Assembly: GCA_017435185.1 (NCBI GenBank)
Contig: JAFSFN010000137.1
Span: 1-9,544 of the forward strand
DNA from: Clostridia bacterium
Lineage (GTDB): Bacteria; Bacillota; Clostridia; Christensenellales; CAG-138
Length of the DNA stretch: 9,544 nucleotides
Reading direction: 5' to 3'
A program made the translations under genes and the position numbers. Shown in pieces: positions 1 through 6,673 of this stretch (the stretch's first letter is position 1; each line of letters begins with the position of its first letter). Under the pieces are notes generated by a model. The model saw only the letters and a list, made by a program, of their open reading frames with translations, was not told the origin of the DNA and made no database searches.

Positions 1-935
1 ATATCGTCATGCTTGGGCCTACGGGAAGCGGCAAAACGATGCTTGCAGAAACATTGGCAAAGATACTCAATGTTCCGTTTGCTGTTGCTGATGCAACATC
101 GCTGACGGAAGCGGGCTATGTCGGTGAAGATGTTGAAAACATACTGCTCAAGCTCATACAGGCTGCCGACTATGATATCGAGCGTGCCGAAAAAGGCATC
201 GTATATATCGACGAAATAGATAAGATAGCCAGAAAGAGCGAGAATCCCTCCATCACACGAGATGTAAGCGGCGAGGGCGTTCAGCAGGCACTTTTGAAGA
301 TAATTGAGGGCACAGTGGCCAGCGTTCCTCCCCAGGGCGGAAGAAAGCACCCGCATCAGGAGTTCATACAGATAGACACTAAGAATGTTTTGTTCATATG
401 CGGTGGTGCGTTCTCGGGCATTGAGGATATAATTGCCAAGAGAACCGGCAAAAAGCTCATGGGATTCGGCGCCGATGTTCAGTCTCAAAAAGTTAAGGAT
501 ATCGGAGCTATATTGAAGAATATTCTGCCCGAGGACCTTTTGAAATTCGGACTTATTCCCGAGTTTATAGGCCGTGTCCCCATAATAGTTACATTGAATC
601 AGCTTGACGAAAGTGCTCTTGTTAGTATACTCACAGAGCCTAAAAACGCACTTGTACGCCAGTACAAACGCTTGTTTGAGATGGATGGTGTAGAACTCGA
701 GTTTGACAGAGATGCGCTTGTTGATGTTGCCAAAAAGGCAATAGACAGAAACACGGGCGCACGAGGCTTGAGAGCTATATTGGAAGATGCAATGCTCGAC
801 ATAATGTTCGACATTCCTTCTCGTACGGATATCGACGGCTGTCGTATAACAAAAGATGTTATAAATAAGGTCGGCGAGCCTGTATATCGTAAGATAAACG
901 CTCAAAAGCTCCTTACTGAGAACGACGCATCATAA
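1..935 (+). CDS. clpX: ATP-dependent Clp protease ATP-binding subunit ClpX (5' end outside window)
   Basis: ClpX is a cytoplasmic AAA+ unfoldase that recognises tagged proteins, unfolds them with ATP and feeds them to the ClpP peptidase. The reading frame is open from the left edge (first full codon at base 3), so the N-terminal zinc-binding domain and real start lie upstream; this is not a truncated gene. Counting from the Met at base 9, visible motifs are Walker A GPTGSGKT (3-10), pore-loop GYVG (36-39), Walker [10 protein letters not shown] (64-72), RKH loop (112-114), the ClpP-docking loop LMGFG (150-154), the box VII arginine-finger segment GLIPEFIGR (181-189) and sensor-2 GARGLR (250-255). 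The docking tripeptide reads MGF rather than the usual IGF. The gene ends in TAA and is followed 16 bases later by an intrinsic terminator. Identity is near certain from motif order and spacing. Confidence 0.97.
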   Translation, partial: IVMLGPTGSGKTMLAETLAKILNVPFAVADATSLTEAGYVGEDVENILLKLIQAADYDIERAEKGIVYIDEIDKIARKSENPSITRDVSGEGVQQALLKIIEGTVASVPPQGGRKHPHQEFIQIDTKNVLFICGGAFSGIEDIIAKRTGKKLMGFGADVQSQKVKDIGAILKNILPEDLLKFGLIPEFIGRVPIIVTLNQLDESALVSILTEPKNALVRQYKRLFEMDGVELEFDRDALVDVAKKAIDRNTGARGLRAILEDAMLDIMFDIPSRTDIDGCRITKDVINKVGEPVYRKINAQKLLTENDAS

Positions 936-951
936 ATATATTGTGCAACAT

Positions 952-983
952 AAAAAGGAAGCCTGAAAAATGGCTTCTTTTTG
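952..983 (+). terminator. Intrinsic terminator after clpX
   Basis: An A-rich left arm ending in GGAAGCC (957-963) pairs with GGCTTC plus a T run (972-982), giving a stem of about 11 bp with one G-U pair and an 8-base loop. The five As and five Ts flanking the GC core pair with each other, so the structure could work on both strands. It lies 17 bases after the clpX stop and separates clpX from lonB. Confidence 0.75.
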
Positions 984-1072
984 TGTGCAATAAAAAACTC
1001 ATATAAGCGTTTACAATTTTTCAATACAGCCATACTACTTTTGACGGATATTCCGTTTAAGAACATTTTTAC

Positions 1073-1077
1073 AGGAG
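1073..1077 (+). promoter_or_regulatory. Ribosome binding site proposed for lonB
   Basis: AGGAG at 1073-1077 lies 8 bases before the in-frame GTG at 1086. A second AGGAG at 1082-1086 lies 11 bases before the next in-frame alternative, TTG at 1098. The first pairing has the better spacing, and the two starts differ by only four codons. No convincing promoter was seen in 984-1072: a TTGACG at 1041-1046 has no good -10 box after it. Confidence 0.5.
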
Positions 1078-1085
1078 TCGCAGGA

Positions 1086-2705
1086 GTGGTAAAAATATTG
1101 AAAAGAAGAAAAAATGCAGTCATCGGCAGCGGAGACGGCAAAACAGTTATAAACAGTGAAAGTGCAGAACTCAAGGAGCTGTACAGGATGAGAGCGCGTT
1201 CTTTGAGCGTGCCTCTCAGTGAACAAGTGAGACCTTCTACGATGAAAGAGATAATTGGACAGCAGGACGGAATAAAAGCATTGCGTGCGGCTATTTGTTC
1301 AAGCAATCCTCAGCATGTGATCATCTATGGTCCGCCGGGTGTGGGCAAGACCTGTGCTGCAAGGCTGGTGCTTGAGGAAGCAAAGAAAAATCCTATTTCT
1401 CCGTTTGATGAAAATTCAAAATTTGTTGAGATGGATTCTACTTGTATACGCTTCGATGAACGTTCGATAGCAGATCCGCTTATAGGTTCGGTGCATGACC
1501 CGATATATCAGGGCGCAGGAAGCCTTGGGTCAAGCGGAGTACCCCAGCCGAAAGCCGGTGCTGTGACACGGGCGCATTGCGGAGTGCTGTTCCTTGATGA
1601 AATAGGTGAACTGCATCCGATGCAGATGAATAAATTACTTAAAGTGCTTGAGGACAGGCGCGTTTGCTTTGAAAGCGCATATTATTCAAAGGATAACCAT
1701 AATATACCTGCACACATACATGATATATTCGCAAACGGGCTGCCTGCAGATTTCAGACTTGTGGGCGCAACAACGAGAGCGCCTGAAGAACTGTCTCCTG
1801 CATTGCGTTCAAGGTGTGTGGAGCTGTTTTTCAGGGGATTAACTTGTGATGAGCTGTTTGTGATAGCCAAGGCGGCGGCAGGCAGACTTAACTGCTCGGT
1901 TACTGATGATGCGGCATATTTATGTGCCCAATATTCGGCTTCGGGACGAGATGCGGTCAACATGATACAGATGGCAGGAAGTGCCGCTATCAACGAAGGA
2001 AGACGATATATAAACGTTTGCGATATAGAATGGGTTGCAAATGTATGCCGCCGAAGCAGACGGATATTGCCGAAACTGAACGAGATAATGCCTGTGGGCG
2101 TATGTGCCGGCTTGGGTGTGGCGTCATGCGGCGTGGGTGTTGTTTTAGAGGTGGAGTGTTCGGTTGTAAAAGTGCAGAAGGGAAACGGCAAGATGATTCT
2201 TGACGGAATGGCCGAGGAAGAAGAAATACAGCTTCAATCAAGGAGCATAAAGCGGAAAAGCACTGTGCGTTCAAGTGTGGAAAATGTGCGATGGGTGTTT
2301 TTGAAGCGATTCAATATTGATTGCCGTGATTACGATGTGGCGTTCAATGTTCCGGGAGGAATACCTGTTGATGGGCCGAGCGCAGGGATTGCATTTGCCG
2401 TTGCGCTTATGAGTGCACTGACCGGCAGAAAGGCCGCAAGCCTTACTGCTTTTACAGGAGAGATAACGCCACACGGAGAAATTCACCGTGTTGGTGGTAT
2501 AGCCGAAAAAATAGAAGCGGCACTGGATGCGGGAGCAAAAAACGTGGTAATTCCCAAGGAATCGTGGGAGGATTGCCTTAAAAAGTATGAAGGCGGCGGA
2601 ATAAAAATATTTACGGTAAGCGATATTGCCGAGGTTATGCAAATGGCATTCTTGAACCGCAGCGTTGAAAAGACGGCTTTGGAAGCAAAAGTAAATCTGT
2701 CTTGA
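1086..2705 (+). CDS. lonB: LonB-type ATP-dependent protease
   Basis: A AAA+ serine protease of the Bacillus LonB type; in B. subtilis LonB is a second Lon protease made in the forespore. Starting at GTG 1086 the protein has 539 residues, against about 550 for B. subtilis LonB. The AAA+ module has Walker A GPPGVGKT (82-89), Walker B VLFLDE (167-172) and a sensor-1 segment GATTR (227-231). The C-terminal Lon protease domain carries catalytic Ser432 in DGPSAG and Lys475 in GGIAEK, 43 residues apart as in E. coli Lon (679 and 722), so it should be active. The frame stays open upstream to a TTG at 981, but that codon lies inside the clpX terminator. The B. subtilis protein starts with a membrane segment; with the start chosen here none is present, and the first residues are basic instead. 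EngB follows 33 bases after the stop. Family assignment is very firm; the exact start is less so. Confidence 0.95.
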   Translation: MVKILKRRKNAVIGSGDGKTVINSESAELKELYRMRARSLSVPLSEQVRPSTMKEIIGQQDGIKALRAAICSSNPQHVIIYGPPGVGKTCAARLVLEEAKKNPISPFDENSKFVEMDSTCIRFDERSIADPLIGSVHDPIYQGAGSLGSSGVPQPKAGAVTRAHCGVLFLDEIGELHPMQMNKLLKVLEDRRVCFESAYYSKDNHNIPAHIHDIFANGLPADFRLVGATTRAPEELSPALRSRCVELFFRGLTCDELFVIAKAAAGRLNCSVTDDAAYLCAQYSASGRDAVNMIQMAGSAAINEGRRYINVCDIEWVANVCRRSRRILPKLNEIMPVGVCAGLGVASCGVGVVLEVECSVVKVQKGNGKMILDGMAEEEEIQLQSRSIKRKSTVRSSVENVRWVFLKRFNIDCRDYDVAFNVPGGIPVDGPSAGIAFAVALMSALTGRKAASLTAFTGEITPHGEIHRVGGIAEKIEAALDAGAKNVVIPKESWEDCLKKYEGGGIKIFTVSDIAEVMQMAFLNRSVEKTALEAKVNLS

Positions 2706-2738
2706 CGAGATAGATGTATATTGTTAAAATTCATTGAT

Positions 2739-3374
2739 ATGAGTGAATTTACGATAAAAAAAGCGGTTTTTGAAACGAGTACCGGACTTGGCGGAAAATA
2801 TCCGGCTCCTTGCGGTGCCGAGATTGCAATGGTCGGCAAGTCCAATGTGGGAAAGTCAAGCCTTATAAATTCATTGTGCAACAACGGAAAACTTGCGCGC
2901 ACTTCGTCTACCCCGGGAAAAACAAGGCTTATAAACTTTTTTAAGATAAACAATGAGTTCTATATAGTCGATTTGCCGGGTTACGGTTTTGCCAAGGCGT
3001 CAAAAACAGAGCAGAAAAGCTGGGGAGGGCTCATTGAGTCTTATTTGAGCTCAGGCAGACTGTCGCACATATTTATGCTGCTTGATATTCGTCATGCTCC
3101 CACCGAAGAAGATAAGATGATGTTCAAGTGGATACTTTATTACGGTGTTCCTTTTACGCTTGTTGCTACCAAGGCAGATAAGATTGCAAAGAGCAAGCGC
3201 ACTGCGGCCGCAAATACTGCGGCAAAACTTTTGGGCGCTCCTCCGTTTGCTGTGCCGTATTCTGCCGAAAGCAAGCAGGGCAGGGATGAACTTATAAAAA
3301 GAATCGGCGATATCGTGGCCGAAGAAAGAAAAATTTGCATTAAAAACGAAACAACTATTGACATAACAGAATAG
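2739..3374 (+). CDS. engB: Ribosome biogenesis GTPase EngB/YsxC (YihA family)
   Basis: A small essential GTPase that helps assemble the 50S ribosomal subunit. From ATG 2739 it has 211 residues, the normal length for the family. The GTPase motifs occur in order: G1 GKSNVGKSS (33-41), the G2 region with STPGKTR (57-63), G3 DLPGYG (78-83), G4 TKAD (144-147) and a G5 SAESKQG (from 175). An in-frame TTG at 2721 would add six residues, but MSEFTIKKAVF is the typical family N-terminus. The ribosome site is weak at either start, and translation may depend on coupling with lonB 33 bases upstream. In B. subtilis the homologue ysxC also lies downstream of the lon genes. The last codons carry a promoter for the next unit. 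Confidence 0.95.
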   Translation: MSEFTIKKAVFETSTGLGGKYPAPCGAEIAMVGKSNVGKSSLINSLCNNGKLARTSSTPGKTRLINFFKINNEFYIVDLPGYGFAKASKTEQKSWGGLIESYLSSGRLSHIFMLLDIRHAPTEEDKMMFKWILYYGVPFTLVATKADKIAKSKRTAAANTAAKLLGAPPFAVPYSAESKQGRDELIKRIGDIVAEERKICIKNETTIDITE

Positions 3375-3386
3375 CGTTTGCATAAT
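3358..3386 (+). promoter_or_regulatory. Sigma-A promoter for the zinc-ribbon/phosphoesterase unit
   Basis: TTGACA (3358-3363, perfect -35) is followed by a 17-bp spacer and CATAAT (3381-3386, 5 of 6 for -10). Eleven of twelve consensus bases match at ideal spacing. The -35 box lies in the last codons of engB and the -10 box just after its stop. The expected transcript start is near 3393, leaving a leader of about 35 bases before the ATG at 3428. Confidence 0.72.
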
Positions 3387-3427
3387 ATTGAATTGTCATT
3401 TTGCAGAAAAATATGCAGGGGGATTTT

Positions 3428-3829
3428 ATGGCTTTGAAAAAGTGCCCGAGATGTGAGCTTAATTATATCACGGCAGAAGAGAATTATTGCAATGTATGCA
3501 AGAGAGAAATAAAAGGCGAGGCAGATATCGAAGAACCGGTAACTATCTGTACTGAATGTGGTGAGAATGAGACTGTTAAAGGCTCTGAACTTTGCAGCAT
3601 TTGTTTGCGTGAAGCTCTGCGTCAGGAAAAACTTGCCGAGGCATCAGGCGATGATGACGATGATTCCGATTCAGATTTGGACATTGATGATGTCGAGCTT
3701 GATGATATTGACTTGCCCATGACCAGGGATGAGGATATTCCCGAAACTGAGCTTGAAGAAATCGAAAGCGAGTTCGGTGATGATATAGCGGACGAAGAGT
3801 TCGATGATGAAACAATGGACGAAGACTGA
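3428..3829 (+). CDS. Uncharacterised protein: twin four-cysteine zinc ribbons with acidic tail
   Basis: I do not recognise a named family. The start is ATG 3428, preceded by AGGGGGA at 3417-3423, giving 133 residues; nine in-frame codons upstream from a TTG at 3401 are leader. The N-terminal half has two CxxC-x(11)-CxxC modules, C6/C9/C21/C24 and C41/C44/C56/C59, with identical internal spacing, which are predicted to bind one zinc each. A short helix-like stretch with basic residues (60-71) follows. From residue 72 to the end, 34 of 62 residues are Asp or Glu and only one is Arg, so this tail should be disordered and strongly negative. No signal peptide or membrane segment is visible. The gene has its own strong promoter and lies 27 bases upstream of a metallophosphoesterase. 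A zinc-ribbon head with an acidic tail could suggest a role near RNA polymerase, ribosomes or nucleic-acid proteins, but that is speculation; no catalytic motif is visible. Confidence 0.85.
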   Translation: MALKKCPRCELNYITAEENYCNVCKREIKGEADIEEPVTICTECGENETVKGSELCSICLREALRQEKLAEASGDDDDDSDSDLDIDDVELDDIDLPMTRDEDIPETELEEIESEFGDDIADEEFDDETMDED

Positions 3830-3856
3830 ACAGAGGTTAAGAAAAGCAGGTAGACA

Positions 3857-4549
3857 ATGAAGGTTTTTGCAATAGGTGACCTTCACCTGCCGGGCAATGA
3901 TGATAAGCCGATGAATGTTTTTGGACCAAAATGGGACGGACATTTTGAACGTATTTGTGATGCGTGGGCTTCTTCTGTGAGCGAAAATGATGTTGTGCTT
4001 ATACCGGGAGATATAAGCTGGGCAATGCATCTTGAAGATGCAGTTGATGATATAAATGCAGTATCAAAGCTCAGCGGCAGAAAAATCATCATGCGCGGAA
4101 ATCATGATTACTGGTGGAATTCGCTTTCTAAAATACGAGAGCTGCTTCCGAACGGAATGTTTGCTTTGCAGAACGATTCTGTTGAGATTGACGGAGTATC
4201 GTTTTGCGGAAGTCGTGGTTGGATATGTGAAGGAAACGCCGCTTTTAAGCAGGAGTCCGACGGCAAGTTGTATGTGCGTGAAGTGGCTCGCCTTGAAATG
4301 TCGCTGAAAAAAGCCAAGGATGGCCAGCCCATTGTGGGAATGATGCATTTTCCGCCGTTCAATGAAAAACATCAGCCTACAGGCTTTACGGAACTTTTTG
4401 AACGGTTCGGAGTGAAACATGCGGTGTATGCACATTTACACGGCAAATCCTGCAAGGGAGCATTTGAGGGGGAAAGAAACGGAGTGACCTACACTCTTTG
4501 TTCTGCCGACCATCTTAATTTTACTCCCAAATTTATAACAGAATTTTGA
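3857..4549 (+). CDS. Calcineurin-like metallophosphoesterase
   Basis: A predicted cytoplasmic two-metal phosphoesterase of 230 residues. Metal-binding and catalytic residues occur in the standard order: D8 and H10 in GDLHLPG, D52 in GDISW, N82 and H83 in GNHDYWW, H164 in MMHFPP, and H193 and H195 in AHLHG. The set appears complete, so it should be active, but the substrate cannot be read from the sequence. The GNHDYWW and HFPPF motifs resemble a group of predicted phosphohydrolases (I believe COG1768) without an assigned substrate. The start ATG follows an AGGT-type ribosome site. It lies 27 bases after the zinc-ribbon gene with no terminator between them, so the two are probably co-transcribed, and a strong terminator begins five bases after the stop. 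Confidence 0.92.
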   Translation: MKVFAIGDLHLPGNDDKPMNVFGPKWDGHFERICDAWASSVSENDVVLIPGDISWAMHLEDAVDDINAVSKLSGRKIIMRGNHDYWWNSLSKIRELLPNGMFALQNDSVEIDGVSFCGSRGWICEGNAAFKQESDGKLYVREVARLEMSLKKAKDGQPIVGMMHFPPFNEKHQPTGFTELFERFGVKHAVYAHLHGKSCKGAFEGERNGVTYTLCSADHLNFTPKFITEF

Positions 4550-4554
4550 TAAGA

Positions 4555-4585
4555 CGCTTTTGCGGATAACGCAGAAGCGTTTTTT
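4555..4585 (+). terminator. Intrinsic terminator after the phosphoesterase gene
   Basis: CGCTTTTGCG (4555-4564) pairs with CGCAGAAGCG (4570-4579) through a 5-base loop, giving a 10-bp stem with one G-U pair followed by six Ts. It ends the zinc-ribbon/phosphoesterase unit and insulates the cell-wall cluster downstream. The next 97 bases (4586-4682) are AT-rich and hold nothing I can identify. Confidence 0.88.
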
Positions 4586-4682
4586 GTATGCGAAAAATAT
4601 GGTTTTTGGACTAAATAAGTCATCGAGAACGAATGTTTTGAGAAAATAAAGAGATTTATGTTTTTTTAATAATAAATTCATA

Positions 4683-4712
4683 AAAGTGGTGACAAGTGTT
4701 GCATTGTGGTGT
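4683..4712 (+). repeat. Three 10-bp direct repeats, probable MraZ operator
   Basis: The units are AAAGTGGTGA (4683-4692), CAAGTGTTGC (4693-4702) and ATTGTGGTGT (4703-4712). Each has GTG, then G or T, then TG at the same place, and the GTG cores begin at 4686, 4696 and 4706. MraZ proteins are known to bind short GTG/TGGG-type direct repeats with a 10-bp period upstream of mraZ; the mycoplasma version (AAAGTG then T or G, then any three bases) matches this pattern closely. The array covers the -35 box and spacer of the promoter, so control by MraZ of its own operon is expected. The direction of the effect, repression or activation, is not decided by the sequence. Confidence 0.7.
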
Positions 4713-4717
4713 ATAAT
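4689..4717 (+). promoter_or_regulatory. Sigma-A promoter of the dcw operon (mraZ promoter)
   Basis: GTGACA (4689-4694, 5 of 6 for -35), a 17-bp spacer and a perfect TATAAT (4712-4717) form a near-consensus promoter. The transcript should begin near 4724, giving a leader of about 45 bases before mraZ. The -35 box and spacer lie within the direct-repeat array. Confidence 0.8.
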
Positions 4718-4755
4718 AAGTGCGTAACTCTTTGGCTATAGGCATATCAAAAAAC

Positions 4756-4764
4756 AGGAGGTGA
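4756..4764 (+). promoter_or_regulatory. Strong ribosome binding site that sets the mraZ start
   Basis: AGGAGGTGA is fully complementary to the 16S rRNA 3' end. It contains an in-frame GTG at 4761, which cannot be the start because it is part of the site itself. TTG 4770, 8 bases after GGAGG, is the correctly spaced start. Confidence 0.85.
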
Positions 4765-4769
4765 GCACT

Positions 4770-5216
4770 TTGCTGATAAGTTCATACGAGCATGCGGTAG
4801 ACGCTAAGGGCAGAGTGTTTATCCCTGCAAAATGGAGAGAAGATCTTGGCGGTACGGTTATAGTAATGCGCGGACTCACAGGCAGTGGCGAGGACAAGTG
4901 CCTTACTTGCATGTCCATGGAATCATGGCAGGAGATGCTTGCGAAATTCAAAACTGTTGCCATGAGTGATGTTGCCGCACAAAGAGCACTGCGCAGTTTG
5001 TTTGCAAGCGCAAGCGACTGTGACGCAGACAAGCAGGGCAGAATATTGATTTCTGCGTCGCTTCGTGAGTATGCGGGGATAGAAAAAGATGCTGTCCTTG
5101 TTGGCATGGGCAACCGTGTTGAAATATGGAGCGGCGAAAGATGGAAGGAATATTGCGAACGCGAAGATGCACCGACCGATGATGTTTGGGAGCATTTGAT
5201 GGGACTTGGGATATGA
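4770..5216 (+). CDS. mraZ: Transcriptional regulator MraZ
   Basis: MraZ is a ring-forming DNA-binding protein with two SpoVT/AbrB-like halves; it binds repeats upstream of its own gene and controls the dcw cluster. From TTG 4770 the protein has 148 residues, normal for the family (about 140-152). The first signature DAKGR is at 11-15, followed by FIPAKWRE, and the second half repeats it as DADKQGR (85-91) followed by ILISASLREYAG. Both DxxGR-type DNA-contact motifs are intact, so it should bind DNA. It is the first gene of the operon, next to a matching repeat array. Its TGA overlaps the ATG of rsmH, suggesting translational coupling. Confidence 0.96.
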   Translation: MLISSYEHAVDAKGRVFIPAKWREDLGGTVIVMRGLTGSGEDKCLTCMSMESWQEMLAKFKTVAMSDVAAQRALRSLFASASDCDADKQGRILISASLREYAGIEKDAVLVGMGNRVEIWSGERWKEYCEREDAPTDDVWEHLMGLGI

Positions 5217-6151
5217 CGGATTTCTCCCACATACCCGTAATGCTCGATGAAGTGCTCAAACTTATTGAGCCTCAGCGCGGCGGAATATTTGTTGACGGTA
5301 CCTTGGGCGGCGGCGGACATAGTGAAGCGGTGCTTAAACTGCTTCCGGATGGCTCAAAACTGTACGGAATAGACAGAGACAATGCGGCACTTGAAGCGGC
5401 AGGAAAAAGGCTTGAATGTTTCGGTCAGCGTTTTGAAAGCATAAAAGGCAACTTTTTTGACATGAAGAAACTGCTTTCCGAAAAAGGCGTGTTTGAAGTT
5501 GATGGTATATTGACAGATCTCGGTGTTTCGTCGTATCAGCTTGACACGGTGGAAAGAGGCTTTTCCTATCACCACGATGCTCCGCTTGATATGAGGATGG
5601 ATACGGAAGCGGTATTTTCCGCTTATGATGTGGTAAACGGATATGACAGTGAGAAGCTGTTTATCATGATAAAGAATTATGGCGAGGAGCGATATGCTTC
5701 ACGCATAGCGAATGCAATAGTAAGGGCAAGAGCGGACAAGCCTATAAAGACGACTTGCGAATTGGCCGAGATAATAAAATCGGCATTTCCTGCTTCGGCA
5801 AGATGGGAGGGTGCACACCCTGCAAGGCGTACGTTTCAGGCTATACGCATAGAAGTGAACGGTGAACTTGAAGGGCTGGGAAATGCCATGAAAGATGCTT
5901 TTTCGCTTTTGAAAAGCGGCGGCATATTGGCAGTGATAACATTTCACAGCCTCGAAGACAGGATAGTTAAGCAAACATTCAAAAAACTTGAGAATCCCTG
6001 CATCTGCGACCCGAAAGCCCCGATATGCACCTGCGGCGCAGTGAAAAACGCCGAGATAATAACAAGAAAACCTATCGTAGCGGGTGATGAAGAAAACGAA
6101 TTCAATCCCCGAGCAAGAAGTGCGAAACTCAGAGCGATACAGAAACTGTAA
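5213..6151 (+). CDS. rsmH: 16S rRNA (cytosine-1402-N4)-methyltransferase RsmH (MraW)
   Basis: Uses S-adenosylmethionine to methylate N4 of C1402 in the decoding centre of 16S rRNA. From ATG 5213 it has 312 residues, typical of the family. The N-terminus has HIPVMLDEV, followed by the SAM-binding motif DGTLGGGGHS (28-37), YGIDRD, the family segment FSYHHDAPLDMRMD, then HPARRTFQAIRIEVN (202-216) and FHSLED (244-249). A CxC-x(6)-CxC cluster (C263, C265, C272, C274) near the C-terminus is commonly seen in Gram-positive RsmH proteins. The ATG overlaps the mraZ stop as ATGA; an in-frame TTG at 5186 lies inside mraZ and would add nine residues that do not fit the family. FtsL begins 30 bases after the stop. 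Confidence 0.97.
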   Translation: MTDFSHIPVMLDEVLKLIEPQRGGIFVDGTLGGGGHSEAVLKLLPDGSKLYGIDRDNAALEAAGKRLECFGQRFESIKGNFFDMKKLLSEKGVFEVDGILTDLGVSSYQLDTVERGFSYHHDAPLDMRMDTEAVFSAYDVVNGYDSEKLFIMIKNYGEERYASRIANAIVRARADKPIKTTCELAEIIKSAFPASARWEGAHPARRTFQAIRIEVNGELEGLGNAMKDAFSLLKSGGILAVITFHSLEDRIVKQTFKKLENPCICDPKAPICTCGAVKNAEIITRKPIVAGDEENEFNPRARSAKLRAIQKL

Positions 6152-6181
6152 CAGTTATAAACAAGAGAGAAGTTGAATAGA

Positions 6182-6649
6182 ATGGCAGTAACGGCTAAGA
6201 AAAATGATAATTACGAATACGCCCCCACGAGGGTCTATTCATATTCGCGCAGTTCGACAGCTCCTGCAGTCGAACCTGCTGTAAAACCAAAGCAGAATAC
6301 CGGCGAGAAAAAGGCACCGGTAAAGCAGAAAAAGACGGCCGTTAACAACAAGCCGCATATTCTCAAGACGGTGGTTTCGGTCTCGGCTGTAGCTGCAATA
6401 GCAGCCGTTATGATATTTGTTATAACACGCTATGCGGCAATAAACAGTGCGTATGCGGCGGTCAATGACCTTAAAGATAATATAACAAAACTTGAACAGG
6501 ACATAGAAACATTAAATGTTCAGCTCAATACATCGGTAAACATAGAGGCCGCACGAGAAGCAGCGTTGAATGCAGGCATGGGATATCCTGCGGCTGACCA
6601 GGTGGTAAGTCTGGAAGAAACGGGTGACATCACGAACGGTAATGACTGA
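6182..6649 (+). CDS. ftsL: FtsL/DivIC-like septal division protein
   Basis: A bitopic membrane protein of the division machinery, assigned by position and architecture because this family diverges fast in sequence. From ATG 6182 it has 155 residues. The first 60 are cytoplasmic, proline- and lysine-rich and low in complexity. One transmembrane helix follows at about 61-83 (rich in V, A, I), then an extracytoplasmic coiled-coil-like stretch (about 92-120, DLKDNITKLEQDIETLN) and a short C-terminal tail containing a GMGYP segment. FtsL partners DivIB/FtsQ and DivIC and activates the septal FtsW-PBP synthase. Its place between rsmH and the PBP gene is where ftsL sits in Bacillota dcw clusters. 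The cytoplasmic part is longer than in E. coli FtsL. An in-frame TTG at 6173 is too close to the GAGAGAAG ribosome site. Confidence 0.82.
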   Translation: MAVTAKKNDNYEYAPTRVYSYSRSSTAPAVEPAVKPKQNTGEKKAPVKQKKTAVNNKPHILKTVVSVSAVAAIAAVMIFVITRYAAINSAYAAVNDLKDNITKLEQDIETLNVQLNTSVNIEAAREAALNAGMGYPAADQVVSLEETGDITNGND

Positions 6650-6673
6650 ACCCGTCGTTTCGGAGGCAGATAG

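Noticed and set aside
1..8. clpX as a truncated gene lacking its zinc domain
   Set aside because: The frame is open to the window edge, so the missing N-terminus is a window effect.
1041..1070. TTGACG at 1041 as the -35 box of a lonB promoter
   Set aside because: No acceptable -10 box occurs at 16-18 bp; the best hexamer is a run of Ts.
981..1085. TTG at 981 as the start of lonB, giving 574 residues
   Set aside because: The codon lies in the T-rich arm of the clpX terminator, has no ribosome site, and the added residues do not fit the family; GTG 1086 has AGGAG at good spacing.
3645..3826. GAT/GAC-rich stretch as a tandem repeat or expansion
   Set aside because: It is in frame, has no fixed repeat unit, and is explained by the Asp/Glu-rich tail of the zinc-ribbon protein.
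4683..4712. Short direct repeats as a CRISPR fragment
   Set aside because: The units are 10 bp, contiguous and without spacers, and sit over a promoter; a regulator operator explains them.
4761..4769. GTG at 4761 as the mraZ start
   Set aside because: The codon is part of the AGGAGGTGA ribosome site; TTG 4770 is correctly spaced and gives the normal MraZ N-terminus.
4736..5320. 194-codon reverse-strand reading frame opposite mraZ and rsmH
   Set aside because: It lies wholly opposite strongly supported genes, its product resembles no family I know, and it has no evident ribosome site; other reverse-strand frames opposite lonB and the PBP gene were rejected for the same reason.
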